Positions 16,374 to 24,529 of a DNA stretch of 64,000 nucleotides are shown here, in pieces. Each line of letters opens with the position of its first letter. Position 1 is the first letter of the stretch. A program made the position numbers and the translations under genes. This stretch comes from Enterobacter_D sp963521185 (GTDB lineage: Bacteria > Pseudomonadota > Gammaproteobacteria > Enterobacterales > Enterobacteriaceae): contig CAUQTV010000003.1 in NCBI GenBank assembly GCA_963521185.1, forward strand, positions 62,001 to 126,000. The letters are read 5' to 3'. Below the pieces are notes generated by a model, which was given only the letters and a program-made list of their open reading frames with translations, was not told the origin of the DNA and did no database searches.

Positions 16374-16389
16374 CTGACTAACTGGTTAG
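16374..16389. promoter_or_regulatory. RutR-like operator upstream of the ABC operon
   Basis: CTGACTAACTGGTTAG matches the RutR consensus TTGACCA-NN-TGGTCAA at 10 or 11 of 14 positions and contains the perfect palindrome CTAAC-TG-GTTAG. It lies 14 bases downstream of the sigma-54 type promoter, as does its counterpart before preT. Confidence 0.7.
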
Positions 16390-16403
16390 ATTTCATTTCC
16401 TCA

Positions 16404-16419
16404 TGCCATTTCTGTGCCA
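16404..16419 (-). promoter_or_regulatory. Sigma-54 type promoter of the ABC operon
   Basis: The minus strand reads TGGCACAGAAATGGCA. The GG and GC elements are ten bases apart, and one base of the TTGC element differs. The predicted start is near 16393. The remaining gap to the divergent cyclase gene (16420-16766) is AT-leaning. I see no gene in it, only a possible site for an activator that I cannot identify. Confidence 0.6.
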
Positions 16420-16766
16420 GGGTGTAAAAAAGTGTGAAAAGGCCGTGCGGGTGGACGATCGCGGCAAACTTTGCGATTTTGCTCATCAATTTAGTGCAGT
16501 TTCACCGGGTGATGCGTTCTGATGGGGCAGCAGAAATAAAGAATTGAAACGATCTTTTCAATGTGTTTTCTTCGGATAATATAAACTCCATAATCATGGG
16601 TAGAATTGAGATAAGTACGCATCGGCCCTGACGATAAAATGTAATAGGCTTCTCAGTCTGTCGGCGAGTTCAGTTTTATGCGTGAGCAAATGAGCAATGG
16701 TTGTAGCGGATGGTTGAAGCGGATGGTTGTGTTGAAGCGATGGTGGTAGGGAATTCTGACGAAAAA

Positions 16767-18077
16767 ATGAGTGATGAGAAAAAAACGTTTAATCCCCATG
16801 ATGTGGATGCACAACATCTGATTGAGCTGCTAAATAATAACTCTGACTGGGTGTGGGAAGTGGACGCGCAAGGCCGCTACACCTGGTCATCGGAGGTGGT
16901 CACCAGTTTACTGGGATTCACCCCTGAAGAGGTGATTGGCTGTACGCCGTTTGATTTTATGCCGCCGGGTGAAGCCGAACGCGTTGGGCGAGCCTTTGCT
17001 GAAATTGTCACCAAACAAATCCCGTTTTCGGGGCTGGTGAACCGCAACCAGCGTGCCGACGGTCAAATCGTGGTGCTCGAAACCAGCGGGGTGCCGCTGT
17101 TTGATCAAGATGGCGCGCTGCGTGGCTATCGCGGCGTGGACCGCAATATCTCAACCCTTGGCGAGCGCGTGCTTCAGCTTGAAACCATCTATGACACCAC
17201 CCCGGTGGCGCTATGCATGATTGACCGCAGCGGTCGGCTGGTGATGTCAAACAAGGCGATGTCGCAATTATTGAGCATGCCGGACAGCGAGCTTTTCGAT
17301 CAACATTTCTCCGAACTGATGCCCGATTGCTGGTATCAGTTTCAGCAGGATTTTGCCCTTGCCGATCACGGCGGTGAGATCCCCAGCCGCGAGGTAAGCT
17401 GGTCCGGCAGCGAATATTACACCCATCCGGTGCCGGTGCATGACGCATCGGGCAATGTGGTGGGGCTGTCGGTGACCTGGGTAGATATCACCGAGCGTCG
17501 TCATGCCGAACAAAAGCTGGCGAATGCCAACGAAGTATTGCAGCAGCACGCGCAGCACGACTATCTGACCGGCCTGTTTAACCGTCGATATATGGACGAA
17601 TGTTTGACCCGTGAGATCACCCATGCCTTTCAGCAGCGCTTTTCGCTCTCGGTGTGCCTGGCGGATATCGACTATTTCAAACGCTTTAACGACAGCCAGG
17701 GGCACCAGGCGGGAGACGAATGCCTGCGGCTGGTGGCAAAAGCGCTCTCCTCCACGCAGCACCGACCGGACGATAACGTCAGCCGTTACGGCGGCGAAGA
17801 GTTTCTGGTGATTTTACCCCGCACCGACCAGAACGGCGCGCTGGCGATTGCCGAGCGTATCCGCGAGCGCATCAATGCCCTTAAGATCCCCAATGCCGCC
17901 AGCCCTACAGGCTATCTGACCATCAGCATTGGTGTGGCAACCCTTGACGGTAATCAGCGCCTGCCCGGCGATAAGCCGCTCGCCATCATCGCCAGCGGCC
18001 TGATCCGCCATGCGGATAACGCCCTGTATGCCGCAAAAAATCAGGGCCGCAACCGTGTGGTCGCCGCCCCGAATTGA
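16767..18077 (+). CDS. PAS-PAS-GGDEF diguanylate cyclase
   Basis: About 436 residues. The first PAS domain is at about 15-130 (NNSDWVWEVDAQGRYTWSS, then LLGFTPEEVIG), with a PAC-like end (RGYRGVDRNIS). A second PAS is at about 140-250, then a short coiled linker (AEQKLANANEVLQQHAQHD) and a GGDEF domain. The active-site motif is GGEEF, with the inhibitory RxxD (RPDD) five residues before it, so it should make c-di-GMP and be feedback-inhibited. No membrane segment is seen, so it is cytosolic. I prefer ATG 16767 (MSDEKKTF); an in-frame ATG at 16710 would add 19 residues with no family resemblance. Confidence 0.88.
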   Translation: MSDEKKTFNPHDVDAQHLIELLNNNSDWVWEVDAQGRYTWSSEVVTSLLGFTPEEVIGCTPFDFMPPGEAERVGRAFAEIVTKQIPFSGLVNRNQRADGQIVVLETSGVPLFDQDGALRGYRGVDRNISTLGERVLQLETIYDTTPVALCMIDRSGRLVMSNKAMSQLLSMPDSELFDQHFSELMPDCWYQFQQDFALADHGGEIPSREVSWSGSEYYTHPVPVHDASGNVVGLSVTWVDITERRHAEQKLANANEVLQQHAQHDYLTGLFNRRYMDECLTREITHAFQQRFSLSVCLADIDYFKRFNDSQGHQAGDECLRLVAKALSSTQHRPDDNVSRYGGEEFLVILPRTDQNGALAIAERIRERINALKIPNAASPTGYLTISIGVATLDGNQRLPGDKPLAIIASGLIRHADNALYAAKNQGRNRVVAAPN

Positions 18078-18107
18078 TCCGCAGGCCCGGTAAAGGTGCG
18101 TAGTCGG

Positions 18108-18581
18108 TTAGTGTCGCGCGCAGATAAAATAGGGTCCCGCGCTGTAAGACACCACCAGATTACCGTTGCCGAGCGGCCGCAGACCGATGACGCGCTGTGT
18201 GCCGGATATCAGTGATGGCACATATTTGCGCTCCAGCGCGTGGGGAAGCGTGTCTTTACTGGTTTTACTGACATTTGTCGCGACAACGGTGTACTGCGTG
18301 GAGCCTGTACGAGTGAATCTGTAGTTCACCACGCGGCTAAGAGAATACGTGTCGGCTCCGCTTGCGAGGATGCCTGCCACATTTACGCTGGCGGTTTCAT
18401 TCGGGTATACCGTTAGCCGCTGAAACAGACTGAGCGAGATCTTATTATCGCCGTCCTCTTCATTAAGCGTGATAAAGGAGGAGCAGGTCCATTCCCGATC
18501 CGTGCGAAGCATTTTCCACCCGGCGATTGCCGCAACCAGCGCCACTATAATGCCAACGACGGCGAGTAGTAAGCGCTTCAT
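18108..18581 (-). CDS. FidL-like small membrane-anchored protein
   Basis: 157 codons. One N-terminal membrane segment (about 5-25) is followed by a periplasmic domain beginning WTCSSFITLNEED and rich in beta strands, with two cysteines (WTCSS and the final FICAR). It overlaps the membrane regulator gene by four bases (ATGA). This arrangement matches Salmonella MarT-FidL and, more loosely, ToxR-ToxS and YqeI-YqeJ, where the small partner is thought to assist the regulator's periplasmic domain. The family call is from overall pattern and position. Confidence 0.65.
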   Translation of the reverse strand: MKRLLLAVVGIIVALVAAIAGWKMLRTDREWTCSSFITLNEEDGDNKISLSLFQRLTVYPNETASVNVAGILASGADTYSLSRVVNYRFTRTGSTQYTVVATNVSKTSKDTLPHALERKYVPSLISGTQRVIGLRPLGNGNLVVSYSAGPYFICARH

Positions 18582-19282
18582 GATCGTGGCCACTTGTAGT
18601 AGTAATAGTTTTTACAGGCGTCAGTCGCATTGCCTGATTCTTCACATTTCGAAAGCAAAACCCTGGCGGGTTTATTCTGCCCGACATAGACATAAAACGA
18701 CGCACCCTGCGGGCAGGTCAGGCCGTTTATTGCCGCAATTTCTTTTGCTATGTCAGTCTTAATACCGTCGGCAGAGATTTTTCTCCCCTCTGACAGATCA
18801 TAAATCGGGCAGCCCGCGATATCGCCAATGTGGCGTAACGGCGTGTCGGTGCCGGGAATAAACAAATAACCGGCGAGCAGCGCAACAGTCAGCATCAGTG
18901 CAACGCCAACGGGAAGAGTAGGAAAGCGGCGTGAAACGCTTTTCGTTTGTGTTTCCACCGTCACCGTCGTATTAAATGTATAGCCTGCACGCGGCACCGT
19001 GGTAATGACGTCGCTCTCGCCCAGCAGGGTAGTAAAGTGTTTTCTTAATACGCTGATGTATTGATTCAGCGTATTTGATGAGGGGGAGGCACCTTCCTTT
19101 ACCCACACCTCTTCAAAAATTTTTTCCCGGCTAACCAACTCCCCCTGATGCAGGATAAGCAGTTTTAAAATCTGATTGGTTACCGTGGTCAGCTCAATAA
19201 CCGCGTCCTGGGTCACATCAGCAGAGCGAAGGGTGCCGTTAAGCGAGTCATAAACGACCGCATGATTAATGAGAAATATCAT
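18578..19282 (-). CDS. ToxR/CadC-type membrane-bound regulator, MarT-like
   Basis: 234 codons. Residues 1-110 form an OmpR-type winged helix (LTTVTNQILKLLILHQGELVSREKIFEEVW, then NTLNQYISVLRKHF and ITTVPRAGYTF). One membrane segment follows (about 123-143, VALMLTVALLAGYLF), then a periplasmic domain of about 85 residues with four cysteines. It should bind DNA from the inner membrane and respond to an external cue. The FidL-like gene is coupled downstream, and an autotransporter gene lies across the divergent region. In Salmonella, MarT activates the autotransporter gene misL, so the autotransporter at 20156 is the obvious candidate target. Confidence 0.8.
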   Translation of the reverse strand: MIFLINHAVVYDSLNGTLRSADVTQDAVIELTTVTNQILKLLILHQGELVSREKIFEEVWVKEGASPSSNTLNQYISVLRKHFTTLLGESDVITTVPRAGYTFNTTVTVETQTKSVSRRFPTLPVGVALMLTVALLAGYLFIPGTDTPLRHIGDIAGCPIYDLSEGRKISADGIKTDIAKEIAAINGLTCPQGASFYVYVGQNKPARVLLSKCEESGNATDACKNYYYYKWPRS

Positions 19283-19381
19283 CGTCTTTTTCTTCTGTCA
19301 AAACGCCTGTTCCAGTATAGCAGCCGCCCCGCTGGCTCGTAGCGTGTTCGCGCTGATAGCGGGCTGGCAGCATATAAATCT

Positions 19382-19396
19382 ATATAGTGTCTATAT
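19382..19396. promoter_or_regulatory. ATATAG-TGT-CTATAT palindrome in the divergent control region
   Basis: A perfect 6-bp inverted repeat with a 3-base spacer lies in the AT-rich gap (19283-19519) between the MarT-like gene and the LuxR-type gene. It could be an operator for either regulator. Only the symmetry is seen; the binding partner is a guess. Confidence 0.35.
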
Positions 19397-19519
19397 CGCA
19401 GGAAAATAATATAGGAAGGAACTGTACACCGACGTTAATGTTGAGTTCGCGTTGAAAGTTCCTAAAAATCCCCTTCATGAGATGCAACCGACGCCGAACA
19501 AGCACCGTGTGAATCACCG

Positions 19520-20083
19520 GTGAGTTCGCGCCCATTACCCGGAGTCATGGAAGGGATGCAGTTAACGAGTGAAATCACCGGTATTGAGTTGCGCTTTACC
19601 AATGCCTTTCTGGCGCTGGGCGTTGCACGGCATCTTGAGACTCCCGGTTCAGCGATAGCAGCGAAGATTTTGCGTTTTCTGCGGGGACGTTACACCCACA
19701 TTTTATTGACGGATGACAGCATGTTCATCGCCGCTTCTCCACCGGAGCAGAAAAGAGTGATCATCCTTTTTGGTCACTCCAGGCTACAGCCCGGCACGCT
19801 TTCAGCGCGGTGCCAGGTTATTTCCTGGCGTTGGCTACTGGCGCGCAATACGCACCTGATGGAATTTCAAATACCCAAACCAGAGAGACGAACCCTCACT
19901 AAACTGGAGGCCGCCGTAATGAGAGAGATTGCCCTGGGAATAAAATACACGGATATCGCCCAACGTTTTGCGTGTTCAGCGCAGCGAATTAGCGCCGTCA
20001 AAAAGAATGGAATGGAAAAGTTGGGGATGAGAAATAAATTTGACCTGCTGCACTGGGCACATAAAACCTGGCCTCTACAGTAA
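19520..20083 (+). CDS. LuxR-type helix-turn-helix regulator
   Basis: 187 codons from a GTG at 19520. ATG 19547 or 19556 are possible later starts. The C-terminal 60 residues carry a LuxR/FixJ-type DNA-binding domain (LTKLEAAVMREIALGIKYTDIAQRFACSAQRISAVKKNGMEKLGM). The N-terminal half has no receiver signature that I can see. It reads toward the autotransporter gene, 72 bases upstream of it, and so is probably one of its regulators. A second LuxR-type gene follows the autotransporter. Confidence 0.75.
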   Translation: MSSRPLPGVMEGMQLTSEITGIELRFTNAFLALGVARHLETPGSAIAAKILRFLRGRYTHILLTDDSMFIAASPPEQKRVIILFGHSRLQPGTLSARCQVISWRWLLARNTHLMEFQIPKPERRTLTKLEAAVMREIALGIKYTDIAQRFACSAQRISAVKKNGMEKLGMRNKFDLLHWAHKTWPLQ

Positions 20084-20155
20084 CCTCATCTGCGATAAAG
20101 GTTTCTTCCCATCTCATAGAGAAAGGGATTTGTTTACACTCATCAAGGAATATCT

Positions 20156-22957
20156 ATGAAAATTTCGACTTTGTCTTTGGCCCTGTCTGCCGCACTGATA
20201 TGCTCGCCATTAAGGGTATTTGCCGAGTGCACCCGAATTGAATTGCCAGACGAGCCAGCGATCATTGAGTGTTCAATGGATTATCACAACTCCGCTGTTG
20301 TGAATGTTGAGGCGGGTACGACGATTTCGTTGTTAAACGCTCACTTTAACAACCCTGAACCTTATGCTGTAACAGACAGTTTGCTCACAATCCAGAACAG
20401 TGGGACGGTTAACTTCTTGCAAAGTCATATAAGCTACGTAGGCAATATTTCTCTCATCAATGATGGCCTGATGGAGGATATTTTCCTCACAAATTTCATG
20501 CTCAACAATCAAGCCGGAAATACGGAATCTTTTATTCATATCAAAAATAACGGCGAGATTTCAAGTGATAATTATGGTGTTGATGTCTCATCAATCAATG
20601 CATCGCTGTCAAATTATGGCAGCATAAACATTCCTGGAATGTTTTTTTCAGGCGATAATTCTGTTGAGCTTGTTAATCATGAAGATGCAGAAATTACTCT
20701 CAACAGGGCTGGCGAGTCAATTCAATCCCGTCTGGAAGCTTATGGCAGCGCTTCCTTGCAAAACGCAGGCATAATCAGTGGAGGCTATCTTTTCGTCACA
20801 GCAAATAATATACGGGTGGTGAATTCAGGGGTAATGAATTTTATTGGCTTCGAAGATGAAAGTTACGCTGATGCAGGTCTGTATTTATCGAACCCACAAG
20901 GTATGGGCACCGAACTTATCAACAGCGGCAGCATCATTGGCAGCGTCCGAATGGACGGATGGATGAACCGGCTTTCACTGATGGATGACTGGTCGATTTC
21001 CGGGTTCGTGACCGCCCCCTATTCCTTTGAGAATAGATCCAATATCTTAAATCTGACTGGTGACCAGGATTCAGCTTTGGACCTCTCCCGCGTTCAGCGC
21101 GTTTTCGACACGGCGATGGCAATGCTGCCACAAGGCTCTACAGCCATTGACGGTTTTGACACACTGATCAAAGACGGCAACTCCCGGTGGAACCTGACGG
21201 GAGAGCAACTCTCCGGTGGATTTAATTCTGCTGAAATACAGCAGGGCGGGCTGTTGCTGAACAACGCCACTTTGCGTATGGCGCTGGTTGATGGCACAAC
21301 GCGTGACGATTTTGTCTACCCAGAAAGCGGCGAAAGCCTCGGCGAGGAAGGCATTCGCCGCTCTGTTGCCATCGCGCCGACGGGCAGCCTGCTGGTGGCC
21401 GGGGCCGCAAAAGTCGTCGGCGGGCTGAGCAACGCCGGGCAGCTTTATATCAACGATGGCACCTCTTCATCCGCGACCTTCAATACCCTGAATATTACCG
21501 GTGACTACGCCGGGCTTCCCGGTAGCACCGTCATCTTTAATACCGCATTGGGCGACGACAGCTCTTCCACCGACAGGCTGATTATTGCAGGCAGCACCTC
21601 CGGGGAGTCTGCGGTTGTCGTCAATAACCTCGGCGGCAGTGGGGCGCAGACGGTTGAGGGCATCGGGCTGATTTCGGTTGGCGGCAGTTCTGACGCAACC
21701 TTCAACAAGCAGTCCAGGATTGTGGCGGGCAGTTTCGACTATGACCTGGTGAAAAAAGGCAGCGACTGGGTGCTCACCAGCCAGTTTGTGCCGGAAGACA
21801 GCACCGACGACAGCGAAAACAGCACGGGCGGCAATGAGGAAAACTCCGGCGGCAGCGAGGGCAGCACCGGCGGTAGCGAAGGCAACACCGGCGGCAATGA
21901 GGACAACACCGGCGGCAATGAAAGCAGCACCGGTAATGGCAGCTCCGCAGGGGTTCCGGCAGCGGGCGTCCGCACCTGGCGTCCCGAGGCGGGGAGCTAC
22001 AGCGCTAACCTGCTGGCGGCCAACACCCTGTTTGGCACATCGCTTCAGGATCGCACCGGGGAGGGATATTACACCGATGCGCTGACCGGCGAGCGGAAAG
22101 CCACCAGCATGTGGCTACGTAACGCTGGCGGTTACCAGCGCAGCCGGATGAACGACGGGCAAAACACCACGCGTGCCAACCAGTATGTCCTTCAACTGGG
22201 CGGGGACGTGGCGCAGTGGAGCACCAACGGGCAGGACGGCATTCATGCAGGCGTGATGGCGGGCTATGCAAATCAAAAAAGCCGCACGACCTCCGGGCTG
22301 ACCGGGTATCGCTCGCGTGGCACCACCAACGGCTATTCCACCGGTCTGTACGCCACCTGGTATGAAAACGAGGCCGCGCGCGAGGGCCTGTACGTCGACG
22401 GCTGGTTGCAATATAGCTGGTTCGATCACAGCGTGAAGGGAGATGAAATTGCCGCTGAGTACTACCGTTCGCGCGGTTTTACCGGCTCGCTGGAAAGCGG
22501 ATATGCCTTCAGAGCGGGCGGAACCGGCAGTGCCGACAAACGTGGCACGGGCTTCTGGCTGGAGCCGCAGGTGCAGGCCACCTGGATGGGGGTGAAGGCC
22601 AGTGACGTCATTGAGCACAACGGAACCCGCGTGCAGGCAAGGGGGCAGGATAATCTGCGCTCCCGGCTGGGCATTAAGGCCTACGCCCGCAGCGAAGGGC
22701 CAGCGACGGGTGCAAATGACGCGGAATTCCGCCCCTATATCCAGACCAGCTGGATCCATGACAGCAACAATTTCGGCGTACGGATGGACGGCACGGACAG
22801 CATCGTTGCCGGAACGCGCAACGTGGCGGAAGTGAAAGTGGGCCTCGAAAGCCGCCTGAACAGCGATGTGAATCTCTGGGGCGATATCAGCCATCAGGCG
22901 GGCGATCATGGTTTCAGCGACAGTCAGGCTGCGCTGGGCATCCGCTACGCCTTCTGA
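20156..22957 (+). CDS. Autotransporter adhesin (type Va), MisL-like by context
   Basis: 933 codons after an AAGGA ribosome site. A signal peptide ends near VFA before ECTR. The passenger (about 26-540) is rich in short beta repeats with asparagine and serine, consistent with a beta helix. A low-complexity linker at about 548-600 is made of seven-residue repeats (GGNEENS, GGSEGST and relatives). The beta barrel fills roughly the last 280 residues (MWLRNAGGYQRSRMNDGQNTTRANQYVLQLGG) and ends in phenylalanine (RYAF). It would be exported by Sec and anchored in the outer membrane, displaying the passenger. Flanking LuxR-type genes and the divergent MarT/FidL-like pair suggest tight control. The receptor is unknown. 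Confidence 0.9.
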   Translation: MKISTLSLALSAALICSPLRVFAECTRIELPDEPAIIECSMDYHNSAVVNVEAGTTISLLNAHFNNPEPYAVTDSLLTIQNSGTVNFLQSHISYVGNISLINDGLMEDIFLTNFMLNNQAGNTESFIHIKNNGEISSDNYGVDVSSINASLSNYGSINIPGMFFSGDNSVELVNHEDAEITLNRAGESIQSRLEAYGSASLQNAGIISGGYLFVTANNIRVVNSGVMNFIGFEDESYADAGLYLSNPQGMGTELINSGSIIGSVRMDGWMNRLSLMDDWSISGFVTAPYSFENRSNILNLTGDQDSALDLSRVQRVFDTAMAMLPQGSTAIDGFDTLIKDGNSRWNLTGEQLSGGFNSAEIQQGGLLLNNATLRMALVDGTTRDDFVYPESGESLGEEGIRRSVAIAPTGSLLVAGAAKVVGGLSNAGQLYINDGTSSSATFNTLNITGDYAGLPGSTVIFNTALGDDSSSTDRLIIAGSTSGESAVVVNNLGGSGAQTVEGIGLISVGGSSDATFNKQSRIVAGSFDYDLVKKGSDWVLTSQFVPEDSTDDSENSTGGNEENSGGSEGSTGGSEGNTGGNEDNTGGNESSTGNGSSAGVPAAGVRTWRPEAGSYSANLLAANTLFGTSLQDRTGEGYYTDALTGERKATSMWLRNAGGYQRSRMNDGQNTTRANQYVLQLGGDVAQWSTNGQDGIHAGVMAGYANQKSRTTSGLTGYRSRGTTNGYSTGLYATWYENEAAREGLYVDGWLQYSWFDHSVKGDEIAAEYYRSRGFTGSLESGYAFRAGGTGSADKRGTGFWLEPQVQATWMGVKASDVIEHNGTRVQARGQDNLRSRLGIKAYARSEGPATGANDAEFRPYIQTSWIHDSNNFGVRMDGTDSIVAGTRNVAEVKVGLESRLNSDVNLWGDISHQAGDHGFSDSQAALGIRYAF
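21827..21931 (+). repeat. Five 21-bp tandem repeats inside the autotransporter gene
   Basis: Five in-frame units of seven codons encode GGNEENS, GGSEGST, GGSEGNT, GGNEDNT and GGNESST. They form the flexible spacer between passenger and barrel. Such repeats can change number by slipped pairing without shifting the frame, so linker length may differ between strains. Confidence 0.85.
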
Positions 22958-22962
22958 GGACC

Positions 22963-22988
22963 AGCCCTCCCGTCATGGCGGGAGGGCT
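22963..22988 (+). terminator. Terminator-like hairpin after the autotransporter gene
   Basis: A perfect 10-bp stem (AGCCCTCCCG with CGGGAGGGCT) encloses a 6-base loop, five bases after the stop. Only a short GTCT follows, so it may act as a terminator or RNA-stabilising end. Confidence 0.65.
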
Positions 22989-22996
22989 GTCTGCGT

Positions 22997-23782
22997 ATGC
23001 GCAATATTCACCTCACTCAGGATTCACCTCATGAGAGCCGACGGATGATTTATATCGCCACCACAAATTATTTTCTTTGGCACAGTCTTCAACTGCTGAT
23101 CAAACCTGCCGGGGCAGTCTGGATAAGCGATACTGAAAAAGCCAACAGGTGCTTTTCAGCGCGTGATATTTTGATCGTGGATATTCACAGCTGCCCGGTG
23201 TACCTGCTCATTCATCTGAACGTCAAGGCAGTCAGTCCAACAATAGTGCTGTATGTTAATCAGCATAAATTACACAAAAACCGCAGGCTTCGACTTCATG
23301 GCTGCTACAGACCAAAAAACAGCGAAACCCCGGTATCTCTGGCTGAATTCGTCGCGGGGCTGGCGGCGTGTAAAAGAAACCGTGCGCCTAAGCATTTCCG
23401 CCTTTCCGCACGGGAATCGACGGTGCTTTGTCTTTCCCTTAACGGCATGAGTGCACGTGCTATCGCAGACGATCTGGGCATCACCCTCAAGACAGTTTAT
23501 ACCCAGCGGCAGAGCGCCTGTATAAAGCTGGGAATGACCTGCCTGTTAAAACTGGTCTGCTCGCAAAGTCTGGAAAACCTGCTGACGGACGGTGGCCGGA
23601 TAAATCTCTGCGGGAGCCACCGTCGATCCCCCTGCCGCCAGCTAGACGCTGCCGGGTTAATCAGCTTTTGGCGCAGTGAAGGCATAAAAACCCATGACGG
23701 TCATCTTAAGCGCGATTTGCAGCTTGCCGTCGTACGAACGGAGGCGGGGCGGGCCACGGCGGATGTTATGCGCACCGCGTAG
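22997..23782 (+). CDS. LuxR-type helix-turn-helix regulator
   Basis: 261 codons from ATG 22997; ATG 23045 (MIYIATT) is an equally likely start. Residues of about 130-195 form a LuxR-type domain (FRLSARESTVLCLSLNGMSARAIADDLGITLKTVYTQ, then KLGM). The N-terminal part (ILIVDIHSCPVYLLIHL) resembles a degenerate receiver. The last 60 residues after the DNA-binding domain are unlike the family and may be a read-on tail. It lies just after the autotransporter and in the same direction, so it may adjust surface expression. Confidence 0.65.
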   Translation: MRNIHLTQDSPHESRRMIYIATTNYFLWHSLQLLIKPAGAVWISDTEKANRCFSARDILIVDIHSCPVYLLIHLNVKAVSPTIVLYVNQHKLHKNRRLRLHGCYRPKNSETPVSLAEFVAGLAACKRNRAPKHFRLSARESTVLCLSLNGMSARAIADDLGITLKTVYTQRQSACIKLGMTCLLKLVCSQSLENLLTDGGRINLCGSHRRSPCRQLDAAGLISFWRSEGIKTHDGHLKRDLQLAVVRTEAGRATADVMRTA

Positions 23783-23802
23783 CGCGGGCGAAAACATTAG
23801 CG

Positions 23803-24330
23803 CTATTCATGGATTTCATCCAGACGGCAGATAAGCATCGCGATGGCGTAGCGTATCGCCTGGTCGATCACCTCGGTACAGTCGCCGGTAAACTGGCGGC
23901 ACCGCGTTCGCACCTCATCTTCGCCGAAGTACCAGGCGAACCAGACGGTGCCAGCGGGTGTTCCGTCTTCGCCACCGTCAGGCCCTGCGTAACCGCTAAT
24001 GGCAACGCTGAGGGCTTCGCCGGATGCGCTAATCGCCCCCCTTGCCATGGCCTCTACCGTTTGCTGGCTTACCGCCGTGTGCCGGGCGATGGTCTCGCGT
24101 GGCACCTTAAGCACGTTGATTTTTGCCGCGTCGGTAAAGGTGATAAAACCGTAGCCAAAAAAGTCAGGCGTGTTTTTGGCTGCGCACAGGGTAGAGGCGA
24201 GTTGCCCGCCGGTGCAGGACTCCGCCGTGGTGAGACGCAGGTGTTGCTGGATAAGCCGCTCGCCCAGCGCATTCGCTAAAAAATCCACTGGCTTATCCCT
24301 GAATTTCAGACAAAATTGGTGCTCTGTCAT
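23803..24330 (-). CDS. CinA C-terminal family amidase, YdeJ/PncC-like
   Basis: 175 codons. The CinA C-terminal domain spans nearly the whole protein: LTTAESCTGGQLASTL near the start, GYGFITFTDAAK, TAVSQQTVEAMARGA, and SGYAGPDGG toward the end. Members include nicotinamide-nucleotide amidase PncC, which recycles NMN to nicotinate mononucleotide, and YdeJ, whose activity is uncertain. I chose ATG 24330, after AAGGAC, over an in-frame start at 24354. It stands alone, convergent with the LuxR-type gene. The family is sure; the exact enzyme is not. Confidence 0.85.
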   Translation of the reverse strand: MTEHQFCLKFRDKPVDFLANALGERLIQQHLRLTTAESCTGGQLASTLCAAKNTPDFFGYGFITFTDAAKINVLKVPRETIARHTAVSQQTVEAMARGAISASGEALSVAISGYAGPDGGEDGTPAGTVWFAWYFGEDEVRTRCRQFTGDCTEVIDQAIRYAIAMLICRLDEIHE

Positions 24331-24529
24331 GTCGGCGTCCTTGGTGTCACACAAAATTCATTTCATAAAACCCTCTTAATTATTGCAGGAAATTGATAAA
24401 TTGAGATCGGTTGCATAATTATGCTGTTTTTATCGCGTAAAGGGTCATGAAACAGGCCGCCGGGGGGGCGCAGAGCGCTTCCGACAAGGTATAATGACCG
24501 CGTTACCTGTCGTATAGGATTTGAATACT

